Shown: in pieces, positions 1 to 8,926 of the stretch | Layout of the letters: the number at the start of each line of letters is the position of its first letter | Position numbering within the stretch: the stretch's first letter is position 1 | Source of the DNA: Stentor coeruleus | Taxonomy: Eukaryota > Ciliophora > Heterotrichea > Heterotrichida > Stentoridae | NCBI GenBank assembly: GCA_001970955.1 | Contig: MPUH01000876.1 | Span: forward strand, 1 to 30,888 | Length of the DNA: 30,888 bases | Direction: 5' to 3' | Made by a program: the position numbers and the translations under genes | Notes under the pieces: generated by a model | What the model saw: the letters and a program-made list of their open reading frames with translations, nothing else | What the model was told of the DNA's origin: nothing | The model's database searches: none

Positions 1-717
1 CCAATAAGGACTTCCTCTAAGTGATTTCGAAATATCTCCATCCAATTCTTCAAATTTCCTTGAAGAGCCAAAATCACTTAATTTTAAAATCCCATTTGAT
101 GATATTAAAATATTCGCCGATTTCAGGTCACGATGAGCAATTTTATTTTGATGCAAATAATTTAACCCTAATAAAAGTTGTTTTGAATAGTTTTTTATAA
201 CATCAAGTTCTAAAGCTCCGTATTTTTGGAGGATAGATTTTAATGACCCCCCTGGGACGAATTCTAGTAGTATATCGATAGCTTTCATGTCTTCAGAAAG
301 GTCTGTTTGATAGTAATGGACTATGTTTGGATTAACTAAGTGTTTAAGAAGACTGATTTCTTTTTTCATGTTAAGAAATACTTTTTCTATGCGTTTAGGG
401 TCATCACTTAACTATATATTTTATACCACAAAATGCTTTACTGCAAGCAATTCTCCATTTTTCAAATTGAGGCACTGATACACTTTAGCATAAGCACCTT
501 CGCCTATGAGATCACCCCTTCGCCACTTAATTGTCTTACCGCTTCTTGGTGTACTAAGATCCATAAAGGTGTTTTCTGAACCATCTGTTTGGAAAATAAG
601 ATTCTTTCTTATTTTCAGTTGCTCATCTCTGAAGTTTAGAGCACGAGGACGTAAATTTATACCATATTCAGGCTTGTCTACATTGATAGCAGCTTTATTA
701 GAGCATGCACTTCCCAT
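1..717 (-). CDS. MAPKKK-like (STE11/NPK1-type) protein kinase, 3' end outside window
   Basis: Serine/threonine kinase, probably a MAP kinase kinase kinase. Exon 1 (717-427) gives 97 residues; a 15-nt intron (426-412) then joins in phase 0 to exon 2 (411-1), giving 234 residues before the window ends. Visible motifs: glycine loop GEGAYAKV (about 72-79), VAIK-type lysine K94, catalytic HRDLKSAN (190-197), DFG (210-212) and an activation segment ending RGSPYW. The HRDLKSAN plus DFGSS pattern and the GGSLKSIL segment are typical of NPK1/ANP/MEKK kinases. The protein starts MGSACS, which fits an N-myristoylation signal (Gly2, Ser6) with a cysteine available for palmitoylation, so plasma-membrane or vesicle anchoring is inferred. 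The part after the activation segment lies outside the window. Family call is strong; exact orthology is not settled. Confidence 0.9.
412..426 (-). other. 15-nt spliceosomal intron
   Basis: GTATAAAATATATAG on the minus strand. Left unspliced, the frame meets TAA right after the VAIK-lysine segment. Removing exactly these 15 nt joins two open phase-0 exons and continues the kinase domain into the alphaC helix and catalytic loop. Introns of 15-16 nt are a known hallmark of Stentor. It is the only intron I could demonstrate in the window. Confidence 0.92.
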
Positions 718-989
718 ATTATTGAAGATTATATGAATTTAAGAAGAAATATTAAGAAAAAAACTGTGAAAATAAGAAAATTTAGACTAGAATCATCGAA
801 TTCATCTTTGTATCTCAAGCAGCTCATCCAAATATTTCCAAAAAAACACTCAATTTCAATATAATAAATTCCAAAAACTCCCATAAAATCCACGATCATT
901 TTATTATTTTAACTATAAAATCATATTATAACATGTATTATTCCAATTCTCTATAATATTTAACTTAGTTTTTGAATGTTTTTATAATA

Positions 990-1259
990 ATGGAATCATC
1001 AATCCCATGCTATTTACTATACTGCCTAGTTCTATCAATATTCAGTTCTATCTTCATGGTAATTATTATAAAGTCAGTCTTTGCAATAGTTTTGATTTCA
1101 GGTTATGATTATATAAAAATTAATAATCAAGCCCAAGGAGGAGAAACTTGCTTTTGGTCTGCTATTATTTATATGGGTTTTTCTATACTTTGCTTAATAT
1201 ACATTAAGAGAAAACAAAGACATAATCATCATGAACATTTATCTACATCATCAAACTAA
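990..1259 (+). CDS. small two-helix membrane protein
   Basis: 89 residues from the first in-frame ATG (990); an upstream TTG at 972 is not a credible start. Two hydrophobic stretches (about residues 5-38 and 62-78) flank a short polar loop. A basic KRKQRHNHH segment and a Ser/Thr-rich tail follow. This looks like a two-pass membrane protein with a basic cytosolic C-terminus. No family recognised. The next gene starts 6 nt downstream in the same frame, separated only by one TAA (1257-1259), so a single gene read through or broken by a mutation is possible. No 15-16 nt GT...AG intron spans that stop. Confidence 0.5.
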   Translation: MESSIPCYLLYCLVLSIFSSIFMVIIIKSVFAIVLISGYDYIKINNQAQGGETCFWSAIIYMGFSILCLIYIKRKQRHNHHEHLSTSSN

Positions 1260-1265
1260 ATTTTT

Positions 1266-2126
1266 ATGTTGAAAAATCGGCATTATTTTTTATCTATAAA
1301 TATGACTGAACCATCTGGATTTCAAGCTAAGAAAGAACCTATGCTTGGAAGGGGTAACATTGAAAGCCAACAAACAGAAACAATTGAACTGATTTTCACT
1401 AATCTACTTCCTTGTATTGATTACAATAAATGCATTAGAGATTCTAACTTCTGGATGCTATTATCAGATATCGAGCAAAGTAATCAATGTGAATCACTTC
1501 GCTGCAACATGAAAAGGTTTTTTAGTTGCTCTACGTGTAAGCTAAAAAGAGGATTTCAACTTATCTGTGGTTGCCTTATTTGTGATACATGCGAAAATTG
1601 CAATTGCCATAGAGATTTTACACCTGAGGAATTAAAATCAAAAAAAAGCCTAGAATGTTTGAAATGTTTTACAATAAAACCTTTACCATATTTTAACTTA
1701 AATCCCTGCACTCATTTTTGCAATTCATGTTTAGGAAAAGAATTCTTAAAAGGGAAGAAATATTGTAAAATATGCAAAGCTCCATATAATCAATTAAATT
1801 TAGACAAGAAAGAATGTAGTAAATGCAAAGGATTATTTGATTTTTCTCATTTAGTTGAGCTTTCTTGTTTTCATAATATATGTGTATCATGTAGAAAAGG
1901 AAATAATGGTCAAAAGAGAAATATTAGTAAGTGTAATACTGAATGTAATAAAATACTAGAAACTAAAGACATATATAAAATTACAAAGGGTAATTTAGAG
2001 AAATGCATGATTTGTTTGAGGATGCTTGAAATTGATAAATTCTCAAGAACGAGATATAATGAAATTCATGGGTGTATTGATGTGTGTGGTGATTGTCAAG
2101 AAGATAGGCTTAGAAGTCAAAATTAG
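1266..2126 (+). CDS. tandem RING-like zinc-cluster protein
   Basis: 286 residues, of which about 200 form successive Cys/His clusters. The second cluster has CxxC at 131/134, C148-x-H150-x-C152xxC155 and CxxC 167/170. The third has CxxC at 184/187, C201-x-H203-xx-C206xxC209 and C223xxxC227. These follow the C3HC4 RING/treble-clef order, although the second has one residue too few between His and Cys. A first cluster (C88 to H115) and a last one (C247 to C277) are more divergent. RING domains commonly give E3 ubiquitin-ligase activity, but here that is only inferred, since no E2-contact residues can be confirmed. Met13 (1302) is an alternative start that would leave a 42-nt spacer after the upstream gene. 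Confidence 0.7.
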   Translation: MLKNRHYFLSINMTEPSGFQAKKEPMLGRGNIESQQTETIELIFTNLLPCIDYNKCIRDSNFWMLLSDIEQSNQCESLRCNMKRFFSCSTCKLKRGFQLICGCLICDTCENCNCHRDFTPEELKSKKSLECLKCFTIKPLPYFNLNPCTHFCNSCLGKEFLKGKKYCKICKAPYNQLNLDKKECSKCKGLFDFSHLVELSCFHNICVSCRKGNNGQKRNISKCNTECNKILETKDIYKITKGNLEKCMICLRMLEIDKFSRTRYNEIHGCIDVCGDCQEDRLRSQN

Positions 2127-2167
2127 AAATAAAAATTGGATATTTTTAGATAATTTTTGATGGTTTT

Positions 2168-2244
2168 TTGATGTTTTTATGGAGGATTTTTAATTTTGGA
2201 AAATGNTTGATGTTTTTATGGAGGATTTTTAATTTTGGAAAATG
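2168..2244 (+). repeat. 38-nt direct duplication flanking a single N (assembly gap)
   Basis: 2168-2205 and 2207-2244 are identical, separated only by N at 2206. This is what two overlapping contig ends look like when joined by one N instead of being merged. The true sequence probably has one copy. Confidence 0.85.
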
Positions 2245-2612
2245 AAGTTAATTATTTGGATATATTTTAAGTGAAATTAAGATTTGTGCTATTTCTTATA
2301 ATGATCAATTTTATATATTAAATGCTATTTTTTAGTGTGTTTATATATATAAGTTTGGTAAAGTAAATTTTTAATAGTAAGAATGATGATGGATTAGTTA
2401 AATATTATAAGAAGAATGTCAATATAAAATATTCAGGAATTATTACGATTTTTTTATCAAGATCAATGCTGATATTTTAATCATAAACTTTATATAGTAA
2501 TAAAGTTTTCAATCTAATAGAAAAACATTTTTCAGGTTTTTAATTTAACGGAAAATTTATGTCTGTTGTGAGTTTAAAAAATTCCAAAGTCCCAAAGCCC
2601 ATTATATCGCCC

Positions 2613-2620
2613 GCGCCAAA
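2613..2620 (+). promoter_or_regulatory. E2F/DP-type site upstream of RNR large subunit
   Basis: GCGCCAAA, the reverse complement of TTTGGCGC, matches the E2F/DP consensus TTTSSCGC exactly. It sits in the only GC-rich island of this spacer, 293 nt before the start codon. Ribonucleotide reductase genes are classic E2F (animals, plants) or MBF (yeast) targets, which supports an S-phase control site. Binding itself is inferred. Confidence 0.55.
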
Positions 2621-2912
2621 AATCCATCTTTACTTTTTCCAAAAACCCTTCTAATCCTCTCTCATCATATCCAAGCACCACAAAACATCCTAAAAATACT
2701 CAACCCCAACCATTTCCCTTCCTCATCTCTTAAATTTAATAATTTTTTCCCATATCTCAACCTCACAACCACATAGCCACAAAAAATTTGCTTATTTCAC
2801 CATGCATTTTCCAAACCTCAAATCCTAATAAAAATCAAAATTTTCCTCTTTCTGTTATCTTTTTATATATACAAAACCATAATATGCATAAAAATAAAGC
2901 GGTATATATAAA

Positions 2913-5375
2913 ATGGACGAAACAGAGAGATATGTTACCAAGCGAGATGGTTCGCGCCAACCTATAAACACTGAAAAAATCAGACATAGACTTGCAAGAT
3001 TAACAGAAGGACTCTCTGAGAACTATATCAATCTAGATATCATAGTAAAAAAAGTTAGTGAAGGCATTTATAATGGTGTGAAAACTATAGACTTAGATAA
3101 CCTTGCTGCAGAAACATGTGCTTATATGAACATAGTTCATCCAGATTATTCTAAACTTGCTGCACGTATTGCAGTATCTAATCTACACAAAATTACTAAA
3201 GAAAATTTTGTTGAAGTTGTAGCTGACCTTTATAATATGAAAGATTCAAATGGTAGACCGGCTCCTTTGATATCTGATGAAGTATATAATTTCATTCAAG
3301 ATAATAATGAAGAGATACAGGCAGCTCTTGATTTCACTCAAGATTTTTCTTATGATTTTTTCGGATTTAAGACCTTAGAACGTAGTTATTTGTTAAAAAT
3401 AAGTGGGAAAATAGTTGAAAGACCACAACATATGCTTATGAGAGTATCAGCAGGAATTCATACCGGAGACTTGAAATCTACATTAAAAACCTATGAACTC
3501 ATGAGCCAAAAGTGGTTCACCCACGCTTCTCCAACTTTATTTAATTCAGGAACTCCAAATAATCAAATGTCTTCTTGTTTTTTAGTAATGTTGAAAGATG
3601 ATAGTATTGAAGGTATTTATGATACATTAAAACAATGTGCGTTAATATCTAAAAGTGCTGGAGGTATTGGTATAAGTGTTCATAATGTTAGAGCAACAGG
3701 AAGTTATATAAAAGGGACAAATGGAACTTCAAATGGATTAGTTCCTATGTTAAGAGTATTTAATGATACAGCTAGATATGTAGATCAAGGTGGGGGGAAA
3801 AGAAAAGGAGCTTTTGCAGTATATTTAGAACCTTGGCATGCAGATATTTTTGATTTTCTTATGTTGAAAAGGAATATTGGTAAAGAGGAACAAAGGGCAA
3901 GAGACTTATTTTTCGGTTTGTGGGTCCCAGATTTGTTTATGAAACGTGTTGAAAAAAATGGTGAATGGACGTTGATGTGTCCTAATGACTGTCCTGGACT
4001 TTCTGATGTCTGGGGAGAAGAGTTTGAAGAACTTTATGAGAAATATGAACGTGAAGGAAGGGGAAGAAAAACAGTCAAAGCACAGGCCTGGGGAGAAGAG
4101 TTTGAAGAACTTTATGAGAAATATGAACGTGAAGGAAGGGGAAGAAAAATAGTCAAAGCACAGGCATTATGGGCGGCGATTGTTGAATCACAAACTGAGA
4201 CTGGAACTCCTTATATGCTATACAAAGACCATGTGAACAGGTTTTCAAACCAAAAAAACCTAGGGACGATAAAATCCTCAAATCTCTGTACTGAAATCTG
4301 TGAATACACAAGCAAAGATGAAATCGCAGTTTGCAACCTAGCATCAATTGCTTTAAACATGTATGTCAAAAACCGAAAAACCTTTGATTTTGAAAAATTA
4401 TTCGAAGTGACAAAACAAGTCACTTATAATCTTAATAAAATCATAGACAGAAACCATTACCCAGTACCTGAATGTAGAAATTCAAATTTAAGACATAGAC
4501 CTATTGGTATTGGTATCCAAGGTTTTGCTGACTGTCTTTTATTATTAAAATATCCATTCGAAAGTCATCAAGCCTTAGAACTGAATCGTCAGATTTTCGA
4601 ATGTATCTACTTTGCCGCTTTAACAGCTTCAAATGAATTAGCTCAACAAGATGGTCCATATTCAACATATGAAGGTTCACCGATTTCTCAAGGACAATTT
4701 CAATTTGATATGAGAAATATTCAGCCATCTAATCAATGGGATTGGCAAGGACTTAGAGATAAGATTAAAAAATATGGGGTTAGGAATTCATTACTTATAG
4801 CCCCAATGCCAACAGCTTCAACATCACAAATACTAGGAAATAATGAGAGTTTTGAACCTTATACATCAAATATTTATACAAGAAGAGTCCTTGCTGGAGA
4901 ATTTGTATGTTTAAATCCACATTTAGTTAAGGATCTTATTGAGAGGAATTTATGGACACATGATATTAAGAATAAAATTATTGCTCATAATGGATCTGTA
5001 CAAGGGGTTTATGAAGTGCCTAATGATTTAAAGATACTTTATAAGACTGTATGGGAAATACCACAGAAAACGCTGATTGATATGGCTGTTGGGAGATCAC
5101 CTTTTATTGATCAAAGCCAAAGTTTGAATGTTTTTATATCGGAACCTTCGTTTGGGAAATTAACTTCGCTGCATTTTTATTGTTGGAAAAAAGGGCTTAA
5201 GACTGGGATGTATTATTTAAGGTCAAGACCTGCAGCTGATGCTATTAAATTTACGGTGGATGTGGAGAAATTACTTAATTCATCAGGGTTTAATAGCAAA
5301 AATCCAATGCCTTTTGTTAATGATGAAAATCTTAATCCAAATACTGAAGAGTTTTGCATTTCTTGTTCTGGGTAG
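2913..5375 (+). CDS. RNR1: ribonucleoside-diphosphate reductase large subunit (class Ia)
   Basis: Reduces ribonucleoside diphosphates to dNDPs in the cytosol, acting with the small R2 subunit that supplies the radical. 820 residues. The N-terminal ATP-cone (about 1-92) is present. Active-site residues are all visible: C222 (SSCFLV) and C474 as the redox pair, and N457, C459 and E461 in SSNLCTEI. Y767-Y768 (GMYYLR) are the radical-transfer tyrosines. The C-terminal CISC (C815/C818) is the swinging-arm thiol pair. Residues 367-392 are repeated almost exactly as 393-418. Without the repeat the length is 794, normal for the family, and the catalytic cysteine falls at 433, near its usual position. 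So either this copy carries a 26-residue insertion or the assembly does. Ends with TAG. An E2F-type site lies upstream. Confidence 0.97.
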   Translation: MDETERYVTKRDGSRQPINTEKIRHRLARLTEGLSENYINLDIIVKKVSEGIYNGVKTIDLDNLAAETCAYMNIVHPDYSKLAARIAVSNLHKITKENFVEVVADLYNMKDSNGRPAPLISDEVYNFIQDNNEEIQAALDFTQDFSYDFFGFKTLERSYLLKISGKIVERPQHMLMRVSAGIHTGDLKSTLKTYELMSQKWFTHASPTLFNSGTPNNQMSSCFLVMLKDDSIEGIYDTLKQCALISKSAGGIGISVHNVRATGSYIKGTNGTSNGLVPMLRVFNDTARYVDQGGGKRKGAFAVYLEPWHADIFDFLMLKRNIGKEEQRARDLFFGLWVPDLFMKRVEKNGEWTLMCPNDCPGLSDVWGEEFEELYEKYEREGRGRKTVKAQAWGEEFEELYEKYEREGRGRKIVKAQALWAAIVESQTETGTPYMLYKDHVNRFSNQKNLGTIKSSNLCTEICEYTSKDEIAVCNLASIALNMYVKNRKTFDFEKLFEVTKQVTYNLNKIIDRNHYPVPECRNSNLRHRPIGIGIQGFADCLLLLKYPFESHQALELNRQIFECIYFAALTASNELAQQDGPYSTYEGSPISQGQFQFDMRNIQPSNQWDWQGLRDKIKKYGVRNSLLIAPMPTASTSQILGNNESFEPYTSNIYTRRVLAGEFVCLNPHLVKDLIERNLWTHDIKNKIIAHNGSVQGVYEVPNDLKILYKTVWEIPQKTLIDMAVGRSPFIDQSQSLNVFISEPSFGKLTSLHFYCWKKGLKTGMYYLRSRPAADAIKFTVDVEKLLNSSGFNSKNPMPFVNDENLNPNTEEFCISCSG
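2951..2960 (+). promoter_or_regulatory. possible second E2F-like site inside the RNR coding start
   Basis: TTCGCGCCAA lies 38 nt after the ATG and contains GCGCCAA, an E2F half-site. It is encoded by TCG CGC codons, while most nearby arginines use AGA. It also encodes the usual N-terminal DGSRQP stretch, so coincidence is possible. Confidence 0.25.
4011..4166 (+). repeat. 78-nt in-frame tandem duplication inside RNR large subunit
   Basis: 4011-4088 is repeated at 4089-4166 with only two visible differences (one C/T in the Thr/Ile codon and the last base). It adds 26 residues beginning WGEEFEEL. Homologues have one copy. There is no N at the junction. Confidence 0.9.
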
Positions 5376-5822
5376 AGTGAAGTTATTAATAATTATTAAG
5401 AGTTTTTATAAGTTGTTAGGTAGGGATTTTGATCGGAGAAGATGTGGAATTTGAGTGAAAATTTAGGTTTTAAAAGGAGGATAGGTGGTTTGAAAGAGAA
5501 ATAAGAATTTTTATAGACTTTTTTTGGTTTATATAAATTTGATTGTTGATTAAAAAAAATCAGAAATTACTTACCCTGTATAAATTTATTTTGTAACCAA
5601 ATTTTCAATATAAAAAAGCTTTATCATCAAAATCCGATTAAAAAAAACTTACACCTACAATTTAATAATTATAAGCCACTATAAAACATAATATATTATA
5701 CAAGCAATAAATTCATCCAAAATTACTAATCAAATACTAACTAATTTTTAAAATAAAACACTATAAAACATAATATATTATACAAGCAATAAATTCACCC
5801 AAAATTACTAATCAAATACTAA
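5376..5822 (+). other. intergenic region between RNR and the WD40 locus
   Basis: Convergent 3' ends. The first 150 nt are G-rich and almost C-free (5401-5460 has 19 G and 1 C), matching other downstream flanks here. The second half is C-containing and G-poor and carries most of an 82-nt tandem duplication. No gene seen. Confidence 0.7.
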
Positions 5823-5840
5823 CTAATTTTTAAAATAAAA
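5677..5840 (+). repeat. 82-nt tandem duplication overlapping the WD40 gene 3' end
   Basis: 5677-5758 and 5759-5840 are head-to-tail copies with one visible mismatch (CATCC/CACCC). The second copy includes the last codons and TAG stop of the minus-strand WD40 frame. No N lies between the copies, so this may be a real duplication or an unmerged overlap. Confidence 0.85.
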
Positions 5841-7208
5841 ATAATCACTAAGAAACTCTAATAACTCAATATTCCCCTCGGTTATTTTTTTCAAAAAACT
5901 TGTATCATACATCTCAACACAATCATCTAAAGCATCTAAAGTAAACTCAATTTCATTGATCTTATCAAGAATTGCCTTTTGCTTATATCCCGTATATTTA
6001 TTACTAAATATATTATCAAGTTTTAATATTCCAATACCTGACTTTAAAGGAATATAAGCATCATTTTTACATATAATAAAACTTTTAAGCAAGTTATCTT
6101 TAGATGAAAAAACAACTTCAATATTATCTTTGCTAATATTCCAAACTTTTAAATGCGAGCCTGATGATACAAAAACAGCAAATTTATCATTATTTGTTAT
6201 AGAAACTTTTTCAACAGGCGAATCAAAACTTGTTATTAATTTGACAGTCGCAAACTCAAAATCATAATTTTTAACTTGTGCATTTTGTAAACCTAAAAAT
6301 AAAAACCTGTTATCACTTGTCATAGCTAAAGATTTTACACAGCTTTCAAAGTACTTTTCAAAAACCAATATTTTTTTTTCAATATTCCATAACCTTACTG
6401 AGTCATAAGATCCTGAACCAATTAAAACCATATCTCTAGTTAAAAACAATGAGGTTATATCAAGAGCATGTCCAGATAGATTAGCTAATTGAATGCACGA
6501 AATTAAATTCCATATTATTATTGTCCTATCAGCTGATCCTGATATAAGTCTTACTTCATCATCCATAAGTACTATTGAATTTATTTCTAATTTATGCCCT
6601 TTAAGTATAGATTTTTGCTTATTAGTTTCAATATCATGTATAATTATTGTAAAAGTTTTATTATCTGGTATAATAAGTTCTTTATTTTCAGTAACAATAG
6701 CGCATTTTGGCATTAGATAATCGTTTAATGATAAAACTTCTGTTTTAAGATTGAGATTGTATAATACTAACTTATTACGAGATGTTGTGAAAGCAATAAT
6801 ACTATAGCTTTTGTTAATAGCTAATACTTTAGATAATCCAATAATTGGGATATTGTATTTAATAGTTTTATCATTTATATCCCATATTAGAATTTCATAC
6901 TTTGATAATGAAGCAAGTAAATTGTTTATCAATACAATCTTTTCTACATTATCTGTATGACCTTTTATTTTATAATTTAGTTTATTTTTCAATATATCCC
7001 ATACAAATATCATTTTATTTGAAGATCCATATACTATAAAGTTACTATTTGGTATAAATTTTATGCACGTTATAAATGCTTTTTTAGATTTAAACTTAGC
7101 TATAAGATTTTTTTTTATAATATCCCATATAATTATAGTTTTATCCTCTGATCCTGAAGCCAAATATATATTATTTTCTTTTATATCAAGACAAGTTATA
7201 AGTCCCAT
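5823..7208 (-). CDS. WD40-repeat protein, 3' portion of a broken gene
   Basis: 461 residues made of WD40 beta-propeller repeats. Recognisable repeat ends are GSEDKTIIIWDI, GSSNKMIFVWDI, EILIWDI, GSADRTIIIWNL and SYDSVRLWNI, each spaced about 40 residues apart. The C-terminal 100 residues are less regular. WD40 propellers are protein-interaction scaffolds; no partner can be named. The frame starts mid-repeat: the stretch before the ATG continues the same propeller in another frame, so this is probably the downstream part of one locus running from 8926. Coding-strand composition is G-rich at the 3' end, as expected at the end of a transcription unit, but there is no 5'-type composition near 7208. 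Ends with TAG. It could still be expressed alone. Confidence 0.7.
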   Translation of the reverse strand: MGLITCLDIKENNIYLASGSEDKTIIIWDIIKKNLIAKFKSKKAFITCIKFIPNSNFIVYGSSNKMIFVWDILKNKLNYKIKGHTDNVEKIVLINNLLASLSKYEILIWDINDKTIKYNIPIIGLSKVLAINKSYSIIAFTTSRNKLVLYNLNLKTEVLSLNDYLMPKCAIVTENKELIIPDNKTFTIIIHDIETNKQKSILKGHKLEINSIVLMDDEVRLISGSADRTIIIWNLISCIQLANLSGHALDITSLFLTRDMVLIGSGSYDSVRLWNIEKKILVFEKYFESCVKSLAMTSDNRFLFLGLQNAQVKNYDFEFATVKLITSFDSPVEKVSITNNDKFAVFVSSGSHLKVWNISKDNIEVVFSSKDNLLKSFIICKNDAYIPLKSGIGILKLDNIFSNKYTGYKQKAILDKINEIEFTLDALDDCVEMYDTSFLKKITEGNIELLEFLSDYFYFKN

Positions 7209-7210
7209 AT

Positions 7211-7795
7211 GTTCTGATTATGAACTCTGATACATTTTTTTTTGTTTTATATCCAAACAGCAATACTTTTATCATCTAATCCTACAGCAACTAGATTTTT
7301 ATCATTTGAAAAGCATATGCAGTTAGCTTTTATTATACTACTTTTTATTATATTCATTGAATTTCCAACTATATCATATATGCTTAAAGATCCATCTCTA
7401 CATCCCATCACAAAAAATTTGTTATTTTTTGATAAACTTATAATTCTAGATAATTTTTGACTGGATTTAAATGAAGACTCACATTTCTTAAGTTGTAGAT
7501 TCCAAATTATTATTTCATTAGAATTAGATAAAATTACAACCAAGTTATTATCTTGAAAAAATTGAAGCATAAATAATGGTGAATTAAAATCTCAAAAAAC
7601 TCTTTCACATTGGTTATTGATTAAATTCCATAATCTCAATCGGTAATCATTTGAAACTGTTAAAAAAAATTCATCATTTGAAGCTATGTCAATATCATTT
7701 ACTAAATTAATATGCTTATAATGAATAAAATAATTCCAAATACCATGTTTTTCATTTAAACGCAATATTTTACTATTCTTTGCAATAAGTATAAA
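7211..7795 (-). pseudogene. middle of the WD40 locus, interrupted by stops
   Basis: Reading the 5' frame past the TAA at 7798-7796 gives clear WD40 sequence (FFLTVSNDYRLRLWNL), then TGA at 7594-7592, then more repeats (NSNEIIIWNL, DDKSIAVW), then TAA at 7249-7247. A frameshift between about 7246 and 7208 leads into the 3' frame. Spacing between repeat tryptophans (23 residues from W to the next strand) is kept across both TGA and the last TAA. This shows that the stops replace coding codons rather than mark gene ends. No 15-16 nt GT...AG intron removes any of them. The piece 7570-7247 is open from an internal ATG. Confidence 0.6.
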
Positions 7796-8926
7796 TTAAT
7801 TCCTGTGAGAAATTTTTATGATTGGTACTAAACTTAGTCGCTTTAAAGCAATAATCAAATAATTGCTTACGCCTAGAATATCTTTATATAGAAGTATTCC
7901 AGGTTCCAATACAATAACAGAGTGTTTTTCAAATAAAATGAAAAAATTAAGCGAATTTTCACTTATTACATAAGAATCCATTTCCCCAAATAAATCAAGG
8001 TCCCAATGTCTTAATTCATTACAAGTAGAAAGAGTCAAAAAGTATTTATCATCATATGATAATTCTATTTTTGATACTATATAGCCTAGACTATTTATTT
8101 CTTTTACTAGACTTCGCTTTTTTATATTCCAAAGCATAATTGAACAATCTTCTGACACAGAAATCAATTTTTCATCATTTTTTGTTAAAGCCAACGCAGT
8201 AACACTACCTTTATGTCCATAAAAAGTAAATTTATGAGTCTTTGCAGCCAAGTTCCATAATTTTATTGTACAATCAGCAGAACCTGTTAAAAAAAACTCA
8301 CAGGAATCCGATATTACAATACATTTTATTTGGCTACTATGTCCTTCTGCTATAATCCCTAATTCTTTTTCTAAAAGCTCAGATGATCTATTAGGGAAAA
8401 TATTCATCAAAATATTTTCTGTGATATTTTCAAATGCAGTTGTAACATTTTCTATGTCTTTGAATATGCCTATTTCACTAACGTTTATGTCTATTGAAAG
8501 AAGAGATTTTAGGTTTGCTATTTCATTAGCTGTATAGCTTGTTTTATAGAAAAATGAAGATGCTTCTTGAGATATTTGGTCAAGTTCTTTAAAACTGGAT
8601 AGAATCATATTTTCAATTGAGATCATAGATTTCCTGAGTTCTTTGTTTATGGATTTTTTTATTTTTTGCAGTTTTGGAAGTCTTAGTTCTCTTTTTATGT
8701 TGAGAATTTTGTATTCGCATTTACTTATGATTTCTATAGCTTTTGATTCAAGTATTTTAATATTTTTCATCCCTGATTCGAAAGCTGATCTCTTATGGGA
8801 TATATATTGATTTAGAAACTTGCTTATAAGAGATTTCAGCTTCTTTTTAGATGTAAAATCTAGAGTTTTTGAAACTAGCGCACCTTGTATATTTGGAGAA
8901 TCAGCAAGTTTGATAGAGAGAGACAT
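7796..8926 (-). CDS. coiled-coil plus WD40 protein, 5' portion of a broken gene
   Basis: 376 residues. The first 190 or so are helical and charged, probably a coiled coil. WD40 repeats follow: GSADCTIKLWNL, VSEDCSIMLWNI and LSTCNELRHWDL. The ATG at 8926 is the first in frame and lies in a region with 5'-type skew, so it is the likely true start of the locus. The frame ends at TAA 7798-7796 inside a propeller blade. Unbroken, the full product would be near 1,030 residues, a helical domain followed by two propellers' worth of repeats. Function unknown; WD40 scaffolds are abundant in ciliates. Confidence 0.7.
   Translation of the reverse strand: MSLSIKLADSPNIQGALVSKTLDFTSKKKLKSLISKFLNQYISHKRSAFESGMKNIKILESKAIEIISKCEYKILNIKRELRLPKLQKIKKSINKELRKSMISIENMILSSFKELDQISQEASSFFYKTSYTANEIANLKSLLSIDINVSEIGIFKDIENVTTAFENITENILMNIFPNRSSELLEKELGIIAEGHSSQIKCIVISDSCEFFLTGSADCTIKLWNLAAKTHKFTFYGHKGSVTALALTKNDEKLISVSEDCSIMLWNIKKRSLVKEINSLGYIVSKIELSYDDKYFLTLSTCNELRHWDLDLFGEMDSYVISENSLNFFILFEKHSVIVLEPGILLYKDILGVSNYLIIALKRLSLVPIIKISHRN

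Larger units (their letters stand above)
2127..2912 (+). other. intergenic region upstream of ribonucleotide reductase
   Basis: No credible gene. The first part (to about 2250) is G-rich and C-poor and holds an N-gap duplication. The second part (about 2580-2900) is nearly free of G on the plus strand: 2701-2760 has 20 C and no G. A GC-rich island at 2606-2617 contains an E2F-type motif. TATATATAAA lies just before the start codon. Confidence 0.7.

Noticed and set aside
4153..4728. Minus-strand open frames across the RNR gene
   Set aside because: They lie entirely within the conserved RNR coding sequence and have no protein-like features.
7592..7610. An 18-nt GTGAAAGAG...GAG segment whose removal would delete the TGA in the WD40 locus
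   Set aside because: The length does not fit 15-16 nt introns, and removal would shorten a blade whose spacing is otherwise correct.
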